Source: Sandaracinus sp. (GTDB taxonomy: Bacteria; Myxococcota_A; Polyangia; Polyangiales; Houyiibacteriaceae). From it: a stretch of DNA of 30,413 nucleotides. Both the position numbers and the translations under genes were made by a program. The stretch's first letter is position 1, and every line of letters begins with the position of its first letter. Shown piece after piece: positions 1 through 9,078 of the stretch. The stretch spans positions 1 to 30,413 of the forward strand of contig JACKEH010000055.1 of assembly GCA_020633125.1 (NCBI GenBank), in the 5' to 3' direction. The notes beneath the pieces were generated by a model that saw nothing but the letters and a program-made list of their open reading frames with translations, ran no database searches and was not told the DNA's origin.

Positions 1-240
1 GATCATCGCGCACCAACCCGCCGATCCATCCGCCGCGGCGATGGTCTCGACCGCGTCGAGAAACGAGAGCAACGCGTGCTCGCCACCGCCGTGCTCCTTC
101 GGCACGAGCGCCTTGAACAGACCGGCTTCGACGAGCGCGTCGATCACCTCGGGCGGCAGGCGTCGCTCGGTCTCGATCGCACGCGCGTAAGGCGCGATCA
201 CGGTGGCGGCGCGCGCCGCGCGTTCGACGAGGTCGGTCAT
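1..240 (-). CDS. Acyl-CoA dehydrogenase-type flavoprotein, N-terminal part
   Basis: The first 80 codons of a gene that runs off the left edge. ATG at 240 is the only reasonable start; a weak GGTGG lies just upstream. Residues about 28-52 read LPPEVIDALVEAGLFKALVP followed by KEHGGGE, and 70-77 read ADGSAGWC. This is the N-terminal helical domain of the acyl-CoA dehydrogenase / flavin-dependent hydroxylase (HpaB/DszC-like) superfamily, where the Gly-rich stretch and the DGS-GW segment are typical. Such enzymes use FAD or reduced flavin to desaturate acyl-CoAs or hydroxylate small aromatics. The part that binds flavin and carries the catalytic base lies outside the window, so dehydrogenase and monooxygenase cannot be separated. 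It is followed by a repeat-filled spacer and the co-directional FG-GAP gene lies upstream of it. Confidence 0.75.
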   Translation of the reverse strand, partial: MTDLVERAARAATVIAPYARAIETERRLPPEVIDALVEAGLFKALVPKEHGGGEHALLSFLDAVETIAAADGSAGWCAMI

Positions 241-301
241 CGCCACCGGATATCACGCCGCACGCGCGAGTGGGGACCCGAAGCCGACTCCGGGCGACCC
301 C

Positions 302-482
302 CCACACACCTCCGGTCGCGACGACCGCACGGCTCCACCAGCTCGCGCGAACCGCAGCTCGACGCGGGCGACACCCCACACGCACACACGTCCGGTCACG
401 ACGACCGCACTCGCGACGCCGCCGCGAACCGAAGCTCAACGCGGGCTCGCCACGCCGCCGCGAACCGAAGCTCAACGCGGGA
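302..482. repeat. Degenerate direct repeats downstream of the FG-GAP gene
   Basis: A block centred on GCCGCGAACCGAAGCTCAAC occurs at 414-445 and 450-481 (36-bp period), with a more decayed copy at 341-368. A second motif, TCCGGTCNCGACGACCGCAC, occurs near 311-330 and 391-410. The FG-GAP gene's stop codon (472-474) lies inside the right-hand copy, and the equivalent TCA is repeated at 436-438. The spacer 241-471 otherwise shows no gene. Confidence 0.7.
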
Positions 483-2767
483 ACGCGTACACCCGCCCCG
501 GCACCGAGGTGAACGCCGGGCGCGCCGACGCCACGACCCGATCGCTCGTCAGCCGCACTTCGGAGCCGAGACCGAGGTTCGTCGTCGCCGCGTTGGCCCG
601 AAAGACGTTCTCTTCGGCGAAGCTGTCGTCCGGCATCAGGCGCAAGAGGCGCACCTCACCCGCGTCGACGAAGGAGTCGTAATCGAAGGTATGCAAGCCG
701 ACCGCGACGAGGTCTCCCACGACGTCGACCGGATGGCGCGCGCTCGTCGTCAGATCGGTCGGCGAGGCCCACGCCGACGCGAGCACGAAGTCGTCGCCGA
801 TGCGCCGATACACCTGCACCGTGTCGTCCGCAGGCGCGACGATCGCGAGCACCGCGCCGTCCACCGCCACGCTCTCGCCGAAATGATCCAAGTTCGTCGG
901 CGACGCAGCCGCGAAGATCTGCGAAGCGACGAAGCTATCGGCGAGCTCGCGGTAGACGTGCACACGCCCGTGGGTCGCCGAGCTCGGAATACCACTCGAC
1001 GGCACCTCGGCGATCACGAGCACGTCGCCCGAGAGCGCGACCTCGCGTCCGAAGTTCATGTCGAAGTTCGACGAGGCAGTGGGCGCGTCGATCGTCTGCG
1101 CGAGGCTCCACGTGCCCGCGCTGCGGCGGTACACGAAGATCCGTCCGTCACCGCCGTTGAAGCGCGGCGCACCCAAGACGAAGACGTCGCCTTCGATCGC
1201 GAGGCGCGCGGAGTTCGCGGACTCGCTCGGCAGCGCCAACGACACGAGGTCGGGATCGATCGTCTGCGAAACGACCCAATGCGCGCCGTCGAAGGTGCGC
1301 ACCTCGAGGCGCCCGACCGGCGCCGAGGTCTGCTTGGCGAAGGTGACGAGAGTGTCGCCTTCGACCGCGGCCGCTTCGAAGAGACGACCGGTCGATCGAC
1401 CACGCGTCGGCGTCGCGGCGCGCGAGGTCCAAGCCGCTCGCGGTGCCGCTCACGAGGCTCTCGTCCGACACCGCCAAGACGCGACCGTAGTTGGCGTTCG
1501 TGGGCGAGGTCGCGGCGTGAAGCGCGTGGGAGCGCGACCAACCCCCACTGGACCCACGAAAGACCTGCACCACGCCGGTGTCGGTGCGATTGGGGCCGAG
1601 CTCTTCGCCGGTCGCGCCGGCGATCACCACGTCGCCGACGATCGCCACCGCGCTGCCGAGGAGCGCGCTCGCGTCCGGGCTCTCGTCGACGAGCGTGGCC
1701 TCTTCGACCCAGCTCGTGCCCTCGAGACGAAAGACGTGCGCCGCGCCCGCGAAGAGCACGCTGCCGTGCGTGCCCGACGCGCCGACCGCGAGCGTGGTGG
1801 TCGAGAGTGCGACCGCACCTCCGAACCCCGCGTTCGTGGACGGGGTGCTCGCGACGAGCTTCACACCGGCCGGAAACGCGACGGTGGGCGCTGCGGCGAA
1901 GACGTACGCCGCGCCCGCGTTCGCGACGCGTCCGAGGTCCGCGCTGCTCGCGCCCACCAACACGCGTCGCACGTCCGTCGCGCTCGTCGCGGCAACGCGA
2001 CCGCCGAAGAGATCGCCCGCCCGTCGATCGGGCGCGATCAAGGTCTGCTGCAAGGTGTATGTGCTACGGCTTGGCCCGAACACGTACGCCGCGCCCGCGT
2101 CGGTGTACGTACCCCCGAGACCGACGAAGACGTCGCGCCGCGGCGCACCGACGACGATCGCGTCGCCTGCCACCGCCACCGAAGCGCCGAGCTTGTCGGA
2201 GGCGCCGGGGCTGCCGATCGTGAGCGTCGCGGCGTACGACCACGAGCCACCGGTGCGCGTGAACACGAACGCCGCGCCCGCGTCGGTCTTGCCCGCGACG
2301 TCGCGATCGGGCGCCCCGACGACGATGCGATCGCCGGACACGGCGACCGCGGTTCCGAAGCCTTCCCACGCCTCGTGCGGCCACGCGGACTCGAGGGTCG
2401 CCGTGTGCGACCACGCGCCGGAGGCGTACTCGAAGACGTACGCCGCGCCCGCACGAACCGCGCCGCTGCGGTTCGACCGCGGCGCACCGACCACGAGCGT
2501 GGTACCGTCCAACGCGACCGCGTCACCGAAGAGCTCGTACGACGCCCCGGGCGACACGAGCCGCGCCATCGGCGAGAGCACGTCGCCGCCGCGCGCGAAC
2601 ACGTAGACCGCGCCCGATCCGGTGTCTTCCTCCGCTGCACCGACCGCAGCGAGCGCGGAGTGCATCGCGACGCTGCGTCCGAAGCGGCCGTAGTCCTTCA
2701 GCTGGCTCTCCTCGATCCGTTGCTCTGGATTGCAAGCAATCGAGCACGAGACGCAGACCAGCACCAC
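472..2767 (-). pseudogene. FG-GAP / beta-propeller repeat lipoprotein, interrupted by one frameshift
   Basis: A surface lipoprotein made of about ten FG-GAP-like blades (integrin-alpha style propeller). The upstream part is read in one frame from about 2767 to about 1390 and the downstream part in another from about 1390 to 472. Blades repeat phrases such as AGAAYVF, GDAIVVGAP and LFGDAVALDG; after the shift the pattern resumes with LFEAAAVEGDTLVTFAK and ARLAIEGDVFVLGAP. Removing one base near 1385-1395 restores a single 764-residue protein, so this is either a young mutation or a sequencing error. The break adjoins a perfect 12-bp palindrome at 1390-1401. No ATG fits; the GTG at 2767 begins a short hydrophobic leader ending in lipobox SIAC, but the true start could be slightly upstream. 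It is divergent from the lipoprotein gene at 2942. Ligand and partner are unknown. Confidence 0.7.
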
Positions 2768-2837
2768 GCGACGAAGCGCGTCGTTTCCCCCTGAGGCATG
2801 ACGACGCCTTCGCACGAATCGCGAGGCCGCGCTCGTA

Positions 2838-2875
2838 AACGACGACTCGCATTCGGTCGCGGCGAATGCGTCGTT
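2838..2875. promoter_or_regulatory. Palindrome in the divergent promoter region
   Basis: CGCATTCG (2848-2855) pairs with CGAATGCG (2863-2870) across 7 bases, and AACGA (2838-2842) pairs with TCGTT (2871-2875). It lies midway between the starts of two divergent lipoprotein genes (2767 and 2942). A shared operator is the natural guess, but no regulator is known. Confidence 0.4.
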
Positions 2876-2941
2876 TCCGTACACCTCTGCGCGCACCAAG
2901 CGTAACTGGCGCTCGCACCGCGCGAATCGGAAGCTCCGCCG

Positions 2942-4183
2942 ATGCACGCTCGGCGTTTCCGTTGGCTCTTCGTTCTCGTCGCGGCTTGTGGGGACGACGA
3001 CACGTCACGTGTCGACGCGGGTTTCGACGCGAACGTCGCGGTGGACGCCAGCCTCTTCGACGCCGACGTCTTCGTCGACGCGAGCTCGGACGCCGACCTC
3101 GACGGTGGGGTGGACGCCGGCATGCCTTGCCGCGAGCTTCCCGCCGAAGACCGCACCCGTTACGTCGTCGTCTCGCACCCCTTCGCGACCGACCGCACGA
3201 CCTACGCGGTGCACGCGCTCTCGACCGCGGGCGAGCTGACGGACACGGGCACGACCTTCTCGATGGGCCGCGCCTTCGACGGCGAGATCGCGTTCTCGCG
3301 CGACGGCTTCTTCGGCGTGGTCGCGCAAGACGACGGCACGCTCGGGGTGTTCACGATCGACGCCGCCGGTGCGGTCACGGTTCGAGAGATCGGGCGGGAC
3401 GGCGACGCCTACGCCGCGCGTGTGATCGCCGACCCGAACGACGCCCGTGTGTTCTGGGTGCTCGACAGCCAGGTCCGCACGAACGGCGGCGGCGTGTACC
3501 GCGTCGAGCTCACCTGCGAAGGGCGTGTGGCGTCGGAGACGCTCGCGCTCGCGGCGGAGCTCCCCTACGGCCTCGTCTTCGAGGACGACGGCATGGCGCT
3601 GCTCGTGGCCAAGGCGGTCGGCGACGAGGCGCGTGGCGACGACGACGTCTTTCGCGTGAACCTCGCGACCGGCGCGGTGGAGAGCCGTGTCGACGTGATC
3701 GAAGGCGACGATTGGATCGGCGCCGGCCTCGCCCTCACCACCGAGCACCTCGTCTTCGCGGACAACTCGGAGTTCGCCGACGTCACGAACCGACTCGGCG
3801 TGGCGCGCACCACACGCCCGCTCGCTGCGCTCGCCGAGGTCGCCGACGTCGAAGACGCAGTCGCGTTGGTCTTCTCGCCTTTCGGGGACCGTTTGCTCGC
3901 GGTCAGCGGCTACGGCGACGCGCTCTTCGCGCTCACGTACGACGCCGAGGCGGCAGGCCCGGTCGGCGCGCCGACGCCGCTCACCTACGTCGGCGGACGC
4001 CCGCAGCTCCCGGGCGGCACGGTCGCGATCACGCGCGGCGCGCTCCGCGGTTTGGTGCTCGTGGCAGAGAACCAGGCGATTCGCCGTGTGCGTTTCGAAG
4101 AAGGCGCGGTGACGGATCTCGGGGCGACGTCGCTCGGGGAAGGGTCGGACGTGATTCCCGGAGCGATCGGCGTGCAGCCCTGA
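2942..4183 (+). CDS. Lipoprotein with Asp-rich linker and propeller-like domain
   Basis: 413 residues. The ATG is preceded by GGAAG at an 8-base spacing. A short leader ends in lipobox VAAC (Cys16), followed by an acidic, DA-rich linker (about residues 17-60) that would hold the domain away from the membrane. Residues about 65-410 contain repeated strand-rich phrases of the type DARVFWVLDS, GYGDALFALTYD and SPFGDRLLAVSG, resembling the blades of YncE/WD-like propellers; this assignment is by style, not by a clear family match. No catalytic motif is visible. It is divergent from the FG-GAP lipoprotein and may share its control region. Its 3' side faces a long repeat array and a convergent gene. 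Confidence 0.75.
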   Translation: MHARRFRWLFVLVAACGDDDTSRVDAGFDANVAVDASLFDADVFVDASSDADLDGGVDAGMPCRELPAEDRTRYVVVSHPFATDRTTYAVHALSTAGELTDTGTTFSMGRAFDGEIAFSRDGFFGVVAQDDGTLGVFTIDAAGAVTVREIGRDGDAYAARVIADPNDARVFWVLDSQVRTNGGGVYRVELTCEGRVASETLALAAELPYGLVFEDDGMALLVAKAVGDEARGDDDVFRVNLATGAVESRVDVIEGDDWIGAGLALTTEHLVFADNSEFADVTNRLGVARTTRPLAALAEVADVEDAVALVFSPFGDRLLAVSGYGDALFALTYDAEAAGPVGAPTPLTYVGGRPQLPGGTVAITRGALRGLVLVAENQAIRRVRFEEGAVTDLGATSLGEGSDVIPGAIGVQP

Positions 4184-4193
4184 GGCATTCGGG

Positions 4194-4672
4194 GACGCGC
4201 TTCGCGCTCCGCCGCTGCGCGGCCTCCGAGGCAGCGACCGAGACGCGCTTCGCGCTCCGCCGCTTCGCGGCCTCCGAGGCCGAGACAGAGACGCACTCCG
4301 CGCACCGCCGCTCCGCGCGCAGCCGGTTCATCGGCACGGACTCCGTGGCCGTCTCCGTCTCGGTCTCCGTCTCGGTCTCCGTCTCGGTCTCCGTCTCGGT
4401 CTCCGTCTCGGTCTCCGTCTCGGACTCCGTGGCCGTCTCCGTCTCGGTCTCCGTCTCGGTCTCCGTCTCGGTCTCCGTCTCGGTCTCCGTCTCGGTCTCC
4501 GTCTCGGTCTCCGTCTCGGTCTCCGTCTCGGTCTCCGTCTCGGTCTCCGTCTCCGTTTTTGAGACCGTCTCCGACACCGAGACGCGCTTCGCGCACCGCC
4601 GCTTCGCGGCCTCCGAGACCGAGACCGAGGCCGAGGCGCGCTTCGCGCACCGCCGCGGCATCCGACACGGAA
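4194..4672. repeat. 48-bp repeat units flanking the 12-bp array
   Basis: Five copies of a unit with core ACGCGCTTCGCGCNCCGCCG start near 4194, 4242, 4290, 4581 and 4635. The first three are spaced exactly 48 bp; the last two are 54 bp apart through one extra GAGACC-type hexamer. Between copies three and four lies the 12-bp array. The block sits in a 729-bp gap between convergent genes (4184-4912). Bases 4673-4912 show nothing recognisable. Open frames through it arise from the repeat and are not believable genes. Confidence 0.85.
4339..4554. repeat. 18-unit tandem array of a 12-bp repeat
   Basis: The unit GTCTCCGTCTCG is repeated with almost no change; a variant unit, GACTCCGTGGCC, opens the array at 4339 and recurs at 4423, exactly seven units later. 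The first segment is 7 units and the second 11 units, suggesting duplication of a higher-order block. The last unit ends CTCC and is followed by a T5 run. Translated, it would give Val-Ser or Glu-Thr dipeptide runs, with no start, signal or conserved context for a protein. Confidence 0.9.
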
Positions 4673-4912
4673 GTATGTGTCGAGCGTGGCTTCGGACTCC
4701 GACTCCGACTCCGTCATCGCCACCGACACCGTGCGCATTCGCCACATACGCGCCGCGCTGGCGCGGATCGAGGCTCGTCGACCGGCTTCCGGCGAGCTCG
4801 GCGCGCAAGGACCTCCGCAGGCGTCGTGTCCGACACGCCACGGACTCACAGGCCGGTCCTCCGCTCACACGAAGGCACGCCGGGCGAAGAGCATCTGGCG
4901 CTCCAACGTTCG

Positions 4913-7003
4913 TCAGTAGGGACCCGAGCAGAGTCCCCCACGCGCGATGGCGCTGCGGTCGAGGTGCGTCTCCATCAGGCCCGAGCCTGCGGGCGGAGGC
5001 TGGAACTCGTAGAGGAGGACGTCCGCGACGACCGGGCCGCCAACCGAGACGTCGACCGGCGAGCCCGGGGGTCGGAAGGTGTAGCGGTAGGTGCCGGCCG
5101 TGATGCCGATCGCAAGGCGCGTCGCGAGCGGGACGTCGTTGGCGGGCTCGACTGCGCCGCCCCCCATGCCGGGGAAGTAGCTGTCGCCCAACATGCAGAG
5201 CCCGCTCGAGCCGCCACGTGGCGCGACACAAACGCGACCACTCGCGCACGCCCCGCCCGGCGCGGTGCACGCGGTCTCGCCGCCGAGCGGGAAGCCGATC
5301 GTGACGCGCTCCTCGCGGGTGACCGTGTACGGATCCTCGGGCTGGTAGACGACGACCACCGTCTGCGTGATGAAGCTCGTCTGGCGGTCGAGGTGCGTGC
5401 CCGCGGCGCGACGCCCGTAGATCGGGTCGACCCCCGAGAAAATCTGCCCACGCCAGGTGCTCGGAAGCCGCGCGTAGGCCAGCCGGTCGGCGAGGTCGGG
5501 GCCCATCGACGCGGGATAGCCCCAGATCCAATCGAAGCGGGCCCCGGAGCCCGCGTTGGGCACGCCGCGGTCCTGCGCGGTGCCGACCGCGTTCACCACC
5601 CCCGACGTTCGGTCCGCGAGGATCACGGACCACCCCCCCATCGCCTGCTCTCCGTCGGTCGTGCGCACGCGCATCTCCACGAGCAAGGTCGTCGGACCCC
5701 AACCTTGGAAGCGGTCGAGGTCGAGCCAGTAGGCGCCGGTCTGGGTCACCGCCGTTCCGTCGAGCAGCCGCGCGAAGTCGATGAACCCTTCATCCCTGGA
5801 CTCCGCGTCCCGCGTGGCCGCGCCGAAGAGCCGCGCGCCAGGGTCCCGGAGCCCGCGGGGCGCGAGCGTCGTAGCGTCCGCGCGCTCGCCGGCGATACCT
5901 TCCACGCCGTCGTCGTCGCAGAAGTTGCAGACCTCGGCGGCGCGACAGACGCCCGGCATGCACGCCGTGGTGCACGTCGTCGTGCCTTCGCTGCCGCACG
6001 AGTTCGTGCACGGGAGGATCTCGCCGCGCGCGCACGCGAAGCCGTCGTCGATCAGGCCATCGAGGTCGTCGTCGATGCCGTTGCAGACCTCGTCCGCGAC
6101 GCACGAGAGGTACGCGAGGCAGTCGGCGCGACAGGCTTGGGTGCCCGTGAGGCCGGCGGCGGTCGTGCACGGACGCGAGCTCTCGGACGCGCAGACCACC
6201 ACGTCGTCGCGAATGTCGTCGACGCGTCCGTCGCAGTCGTCGTCGATCGCGTTGCACACCTCGGGCGCACCGACGTTGATCCCGGGCGCGGCGTCGTTGC
6301 AGTCGCCGTTCGTGGTGGAGGTGCCCACCGTGCCCGCGCAGCCCGGCATCGGCTCGGCGCTCGCGTCGCCGTCCCCGTCGCGATCGGCGTCGACGTAGAG
6401 AGCGACCTGCGCCCCTTCGTCGACGCGTCCGTCGCAGTCGTCGTCGAGCAGATTGCACGCCTCGACGTTGCCGGGCGCGACGCTGCCGCGCGTGTCGTCG
6501 CAGTCGGTGCCGCAGCGCTGGGTGCCCGCTCCGTCGTCGTTGCAGCAGGCGGCGTCGATCGCGCCGTCGCCGTCGACGTCGCGCCGTCCGAAGGTCGTCG
6601 GGTCGCAGTCCTCGTCGTGCCCGCGGCTGTCGCAGACCTCGACGTTCCCGGCGTAGCGGTCGGGGTCGTCGTCGTCGCAATCGTCCCCGCCGCAGCGCGC
6701 GTCGGCGTGCCCGTCGCGATCGAGGTCGGGGCATTCGTCCGAGCACGTGGCGGTCGATTCGAGACAGACGCGCGGCGCCTCGCAAGGAAGCGGCCCGGAC
6801 ACGCAGCCCGCTTCGTCGGCGTCGCGCGCGCCCGGATCACATCGCTCGACGCCGTTGCAGTAGACGTCGTCTTCGCAGTCGCGGTCCTCGGCGCAGATGC
6901 CACCGTCGCGGCGCGATCCGGAGTCGTCGGGTCCCGGCGACGAACCGCACGAGGCGAGGAGCACGGACGAGACGAGCACCACCACCCACGACGGCTTTTG
7001 CAT
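4913..7003 (-). CDS. MopE-like metal-binding-repeat lipoprotein with lectin-like C-terminus
   Basis: 696 residues from ATG 7003. The leader ends in LASC (Cys19). Residues about 35-375 are Cys- and Asp-rich and hold five motif copies of the EVCNxxDDDCDGxxD type (near 122, 180, 247, 306 and 357), the putative metal-binding motif (MopE-like) common in myxobacterial surface proteins; the fourth has Leu for Cys and the fifth is degenerate. Between them are VDGDG and DADRDGDGD stretches that look like calcium-binding loops. Residues about 405-540 (YWLDLDRF, GGWSVILAD, RFDWIWGYP) suggest a beta-sandwich, possibly lectin-like, but this is a weak inference. An extracellular, metal-stabilised adhesion or binding protein is likely. 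The LysR gene lies 173 bp upstream on the same strand. Confidence 0.85.
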   Translation of the reverse strand: MQKPSWVVVLVSSVLLASCGSSPGPDDSGSRRDGGICAEDRDCEDDVYCNGVERCDPGARDADEAGCVSGPLPCEAPRVCLESTATCSDECPDLDRDGHADARCGGDDCDDDDPDRYAGNVEVCDSRGHDEDCDPTTFGRRDVDGDGAIDAACCNDDGAGTQRCGTDCDDTRGSVAPGNVEACNLLDDDCDGRVDEGAQVALYVDADRDGDGDASAEPMPGCAGTVGTSTTNGDCNDAAPGINVGAPEVCNAIDDDCDGRVDDIRDDVVVCASESSRPCTTAAGLTGTQACRADCLAYLSCVADEVCNGIDDDLDGLIDDGFACARGEILPCTNSCGSEGTTTCTTACMPGVCRAAEVCNFCDDDGVEGIAGERADATTLAPRGLRDPGARLFGAATRDAESRDEGFIDFARLLDGTAVTQTGAYWLDLDRFQGWGPTTLLVEMRVRTTDGEQAMGGWSVILADRTSGVVNAVGTAQDRGVPNAGSGARFDWIWGYPASMGPDLADRLAYARLPSTWRGQIFSGVDPIYGRRAAGTHLDRQTSFITQTVVVVYQPEDPYTVTREERVTIGFPLGGETACTAPGGACASGRVCVAPRGGSSGLCMLGDSYFPGMGGGAVEPANDVPLATRLAIGITAGTYRYTFRPPGSPVDVSVGGPVVADVLLYEFQPPPAGSGLMETHLDRSAIARGGLCSGPY

Positions 7004-7176
7004 CGCGTGAACGCTACACGCGTTCGAGAGACTCGCACCAGACGGGATCTCGGTCCGAGTCGCCGGCTCGGAACGAATTCGCCCCCTGCCCCTGGAACGG
7101 AGGGGCGTCCATGTCGCCAGGCAGCGACGGACGTGCGCGAGCCTCCTGCGCTCCGTCGATCTCCCCCGCGCGAAGC

Positions 7177-8097
7177 TCACTTCCCGCGACGCTTCGGCGC
7201 CCGAGCCTGCGCGGCCTCGACCACCCGCTCGCGCAACCAACGATGGCTCACGTCGTCCTTGCGCGAAGCGGCATACGCCATCGCGAAACGCAGCGGTGGC
7301 AGCTCGAAGGGCAACGGCTCGACCGTGAGCGGCGCGTGCTCGGCGTGAAGTCGCGCGAGGCTCTCCGGGATCGTCACGAGCAGATCCGTGCGGGCGGCGA
7401 GGGTGATCGCGGTCTGAAAGGTCGGGGTGCGCAGCACCACACGCCGGGTCTGATTCGCGGCCGCGAGGTGGTCGTCGACGATTCCCCCCGGCCGGCCGCG
7501 CGGTGAAACCAACACGTGCCGGGCGGCGAGGTAACGCGCGAGCGTGAGACGACCCTTGGTCGGGCGCCGCACACACACCAGCGGGTCGCGAAAGAGCGTC
7601 CGCAGCACGAGCCCGGCGCGCTCCTGGAAGAAACCGCCGCACGCGAGGTCGACGCGGCCGTGCTGCAGATCTTCCTCGAGCGCGTCACCCGAGAGGGTGG
7701 TCACGAGATCCACCTCGGGCGCGTCGGTCGCGAGCGTCGTGAGCAGACCCGGCAAGATCACGGACTCGGCGTAGTCGGCGAGCGCCATGCGAAACGTGGT
7801 GCGCAGCTTCGCTGGATCGAAGGTCTCGCGCGGCGCGAGGACCCGCGTGACCGCCAGCCGCGCTTCGGCGAGCGCGGGTGCCAGCTCGCGTGCACGCTCG
7901 GTCGGCACGAAGCGGCGACCCACCCGGACCAAGAGTGGATCGCCGAACGCCTCCCGAAGGCGACGCAGCGCGTGGCTGACGGCGCTCTGCGTGAGCCCGA
8001 GCTCCCGCGCCGCGAGGACGGTGCTCTCGGTGCGCAAGAGCACGTCGAGCACCCGCAAGAGATCGAGATCGACGTCGGGCCACGCGCCCGGGGTCAC
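7177..8097 (-). CDS. LysR-family transcriptional regulator
   Basis: 306 residues. GTG at 8097 is chosen because GGAG lies 8 bases upstream and translation then opens directly into the HTH domain. Residues about 8-65 form the LysR winged helix: LDLLRVLDVLLRTESTVLAA, then LGLTQSAVSHALRRLR and FGDPLLVR. Residues 90-300 are the periplasmic-binding-like effector domain. The lead DLDLLRVLDVLL and the FGDPLLVR segment place it nearest the NodD/PcpR-like branch. It is the upstream neighbour of the MopE-like lipoprotein gene on the same strand, so it may control that gene, but no divergent metabolic operon reveals an effector. The extreme C-terminus is basic (APKRRGK). Confidence 0.93.
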   Translation of the reverse strand: MTPGAWPDVDLDLLRVLDVLLRTESTVLAARELGLTQSAVSHALRRLREAFGDPLLVRVGRRFVPTERARELAPALAEARLAVTRVLAPRETFDPAKLRTTFRMALADYAESVILPGLLTTLATDAPEVDLVTTLSGDALEEDLQHGRVDLACGGFFQERAGLVLRTLFRDPLVCVRRPTKGRLTLARYLAARHVLVSPRGRPGGIVDDHLAAANQTRRVVLRTPTFQTAITLAARTDLLVTIPESLARLHAEHAPLTVEPLPFELPPLRFAMAYAASRKDDVSHRWLRERVVEAAQARAPKRRGK

Positions 8098-8162
8098 GAG
8101 TTCCGCTCCACGCGTGGCGAGCCTACCAGGCTCCCACGCGGGAAGGCGTGACCCGGACGCGC

Positions 8163-8813
8163 TCACTGGCGGCGGTTCGCCACCGGGCTGAGCGCGGTCG
8201 GCCGCTTCTCGGGCGCGCACATGTCGTTGTCGGCCGGCCGCGCGCCGAACTGAAGCACGTCGCCTTCGACGCGCACGAGGTCGTAGTCGGCCGCGCACGC
8301 GTCGGCGGGGTATTGCCCGAAGCCGGCGCAACCGGTCGCGAAGACGTCTTGCGCGACCCCCGTCTCGAAGTCCGCGCTGCCGCAGCCTTCGAGGGAGTTG
8401 AGGAAGTCGCGCAATCCGTCGACCTCGGGACGAATCGTCTTCGACGTGAAGCCGAAGCGTGCTTCCCAGGCGCCCGCGACGGCGTCACTGGGACGCTCGA
8501 AGGCGTAAGGACCGACGATGTTCACCGTGACCAGCGGGATCTCGCACGCGTCGTCGCCGTGAACGACGTAGTCGAGGTCCCACGCGTCGACGGTGAGCTC
8601 GAAGTCGAGCCGGAAGTATTGGGTCGAGCCGTCCGCCTGCGGACTGGGCAGACAGTCGGAGACCCAACGGCCCGCGACGTTCGGAGGGGTCGCCGCGTCT
8701 TCGCCACCGGTGGTTGCGTCGGCAGGCGTGGCGCCTTCGCTGCCACACGCGATCGACAGAAGGAGCAGGGCCATCGAAGGAGCCGTGACGGAGGGGAGGG
8801 GGGACCAGCGCAT
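8163..8813 (-). CDS. APCDD1-like domain lipoprotein
   Basis: 216 residues. ATG at 8813 has an excellent GAGGAG at 5 bases' spacing, so longer starts are rejected. The signal peptide ends in lipobox SIAC (Cys23). The mature part contains GRWVSDCLPSP (about 49-59), YFRLDFELT and DDACEIPLVTV, with paired cysteines further on (CGSADF, ATGCAGF, ADACAADYD) and the ending NDMC. The order of an opening GxWxSxxC, an aromatic strand and a mid Cys-x3-P resembles the APCDD1 domain, known from animal Wnt-inhibitory proteins and also found in bacteria. Function in bacteria is unknown; a lipid-binding beta-barrel-like fold is possible. It is divergent from the gene near 9079. Confidence 0.7.
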   Translation of the reverse strand: MRWSPLPSVTAPSMALLLLSIACGSEGATPADATTGGEDAATPPNVAGRWVSDCLPSPQADGSTQYFRLDFELTVDAWDLDYVVHGDDACEIPLVTVNIVGPYAFERPSDAVAGAWEARFGFTSKTIRPEVDGLRDFLNSLEGCGSADFETGVAQDVFATGCAGFGQYPADACAADYDLVRVEGDVLQFGARPADNDMCAPEKRPTALSPVANRRQ

Positions 8814-8958
8814 TGTTTCTCCTCGGGCCGCGAGGGGCGGCCACGTCCAGAGCATGCGGAGCCGGAAGCGATGCATCGAGCTCATCATCGTCATCGCACG
8901 AATCGATGTCGTTCATCGAAAGGATGCCGCGTCGAAAGCACGGACCTCGCTCGTCCGG

Positions 8959-9034
8959 CGTCTGCGTTGCGCCGTCGTTGCCGGGCCGAGTCGCGTCTGC
9001 GTTGCGCCGACGCCGGGCCTGCGTTGCGTCGCCG
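8959..9034. repeat. Short direct repeats before the 9079 gene
   Basis: GCGTCTGCGTTGCGCCG occurs perfectly at 8959-8975 and 8993-9009, and CTGCGTTGCG again near 9019-9028. The copies lie in the 5' region of the next gene, which may explain why its N-terminus looks disrupted. Confidence 0.6.
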
Positions 9035-9078
9035 TCGGGCTCGGGCGACGATCCGCTCCGAGGTCAGGCCCGATCTCC

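Noticed and set aside
1056..1541. Separate Arg-rich minus-strand gene across the frameshift
   Set aside because: It is the third frame of the FG-GAP gene with Arg/Ser-rich noise and no blade motifs.
4339..4554. CRISPR-like array
   Set aside because: The units are contiguous without unique spacers and no cas gene is present.
4029..5702. Long minus-strand open frame with Glu-Thr dipeptide runs
   Set aside because: It is produced by the 12-bp array and by the wrong frame of the MopE-like gene; no start, signal or family supports it.
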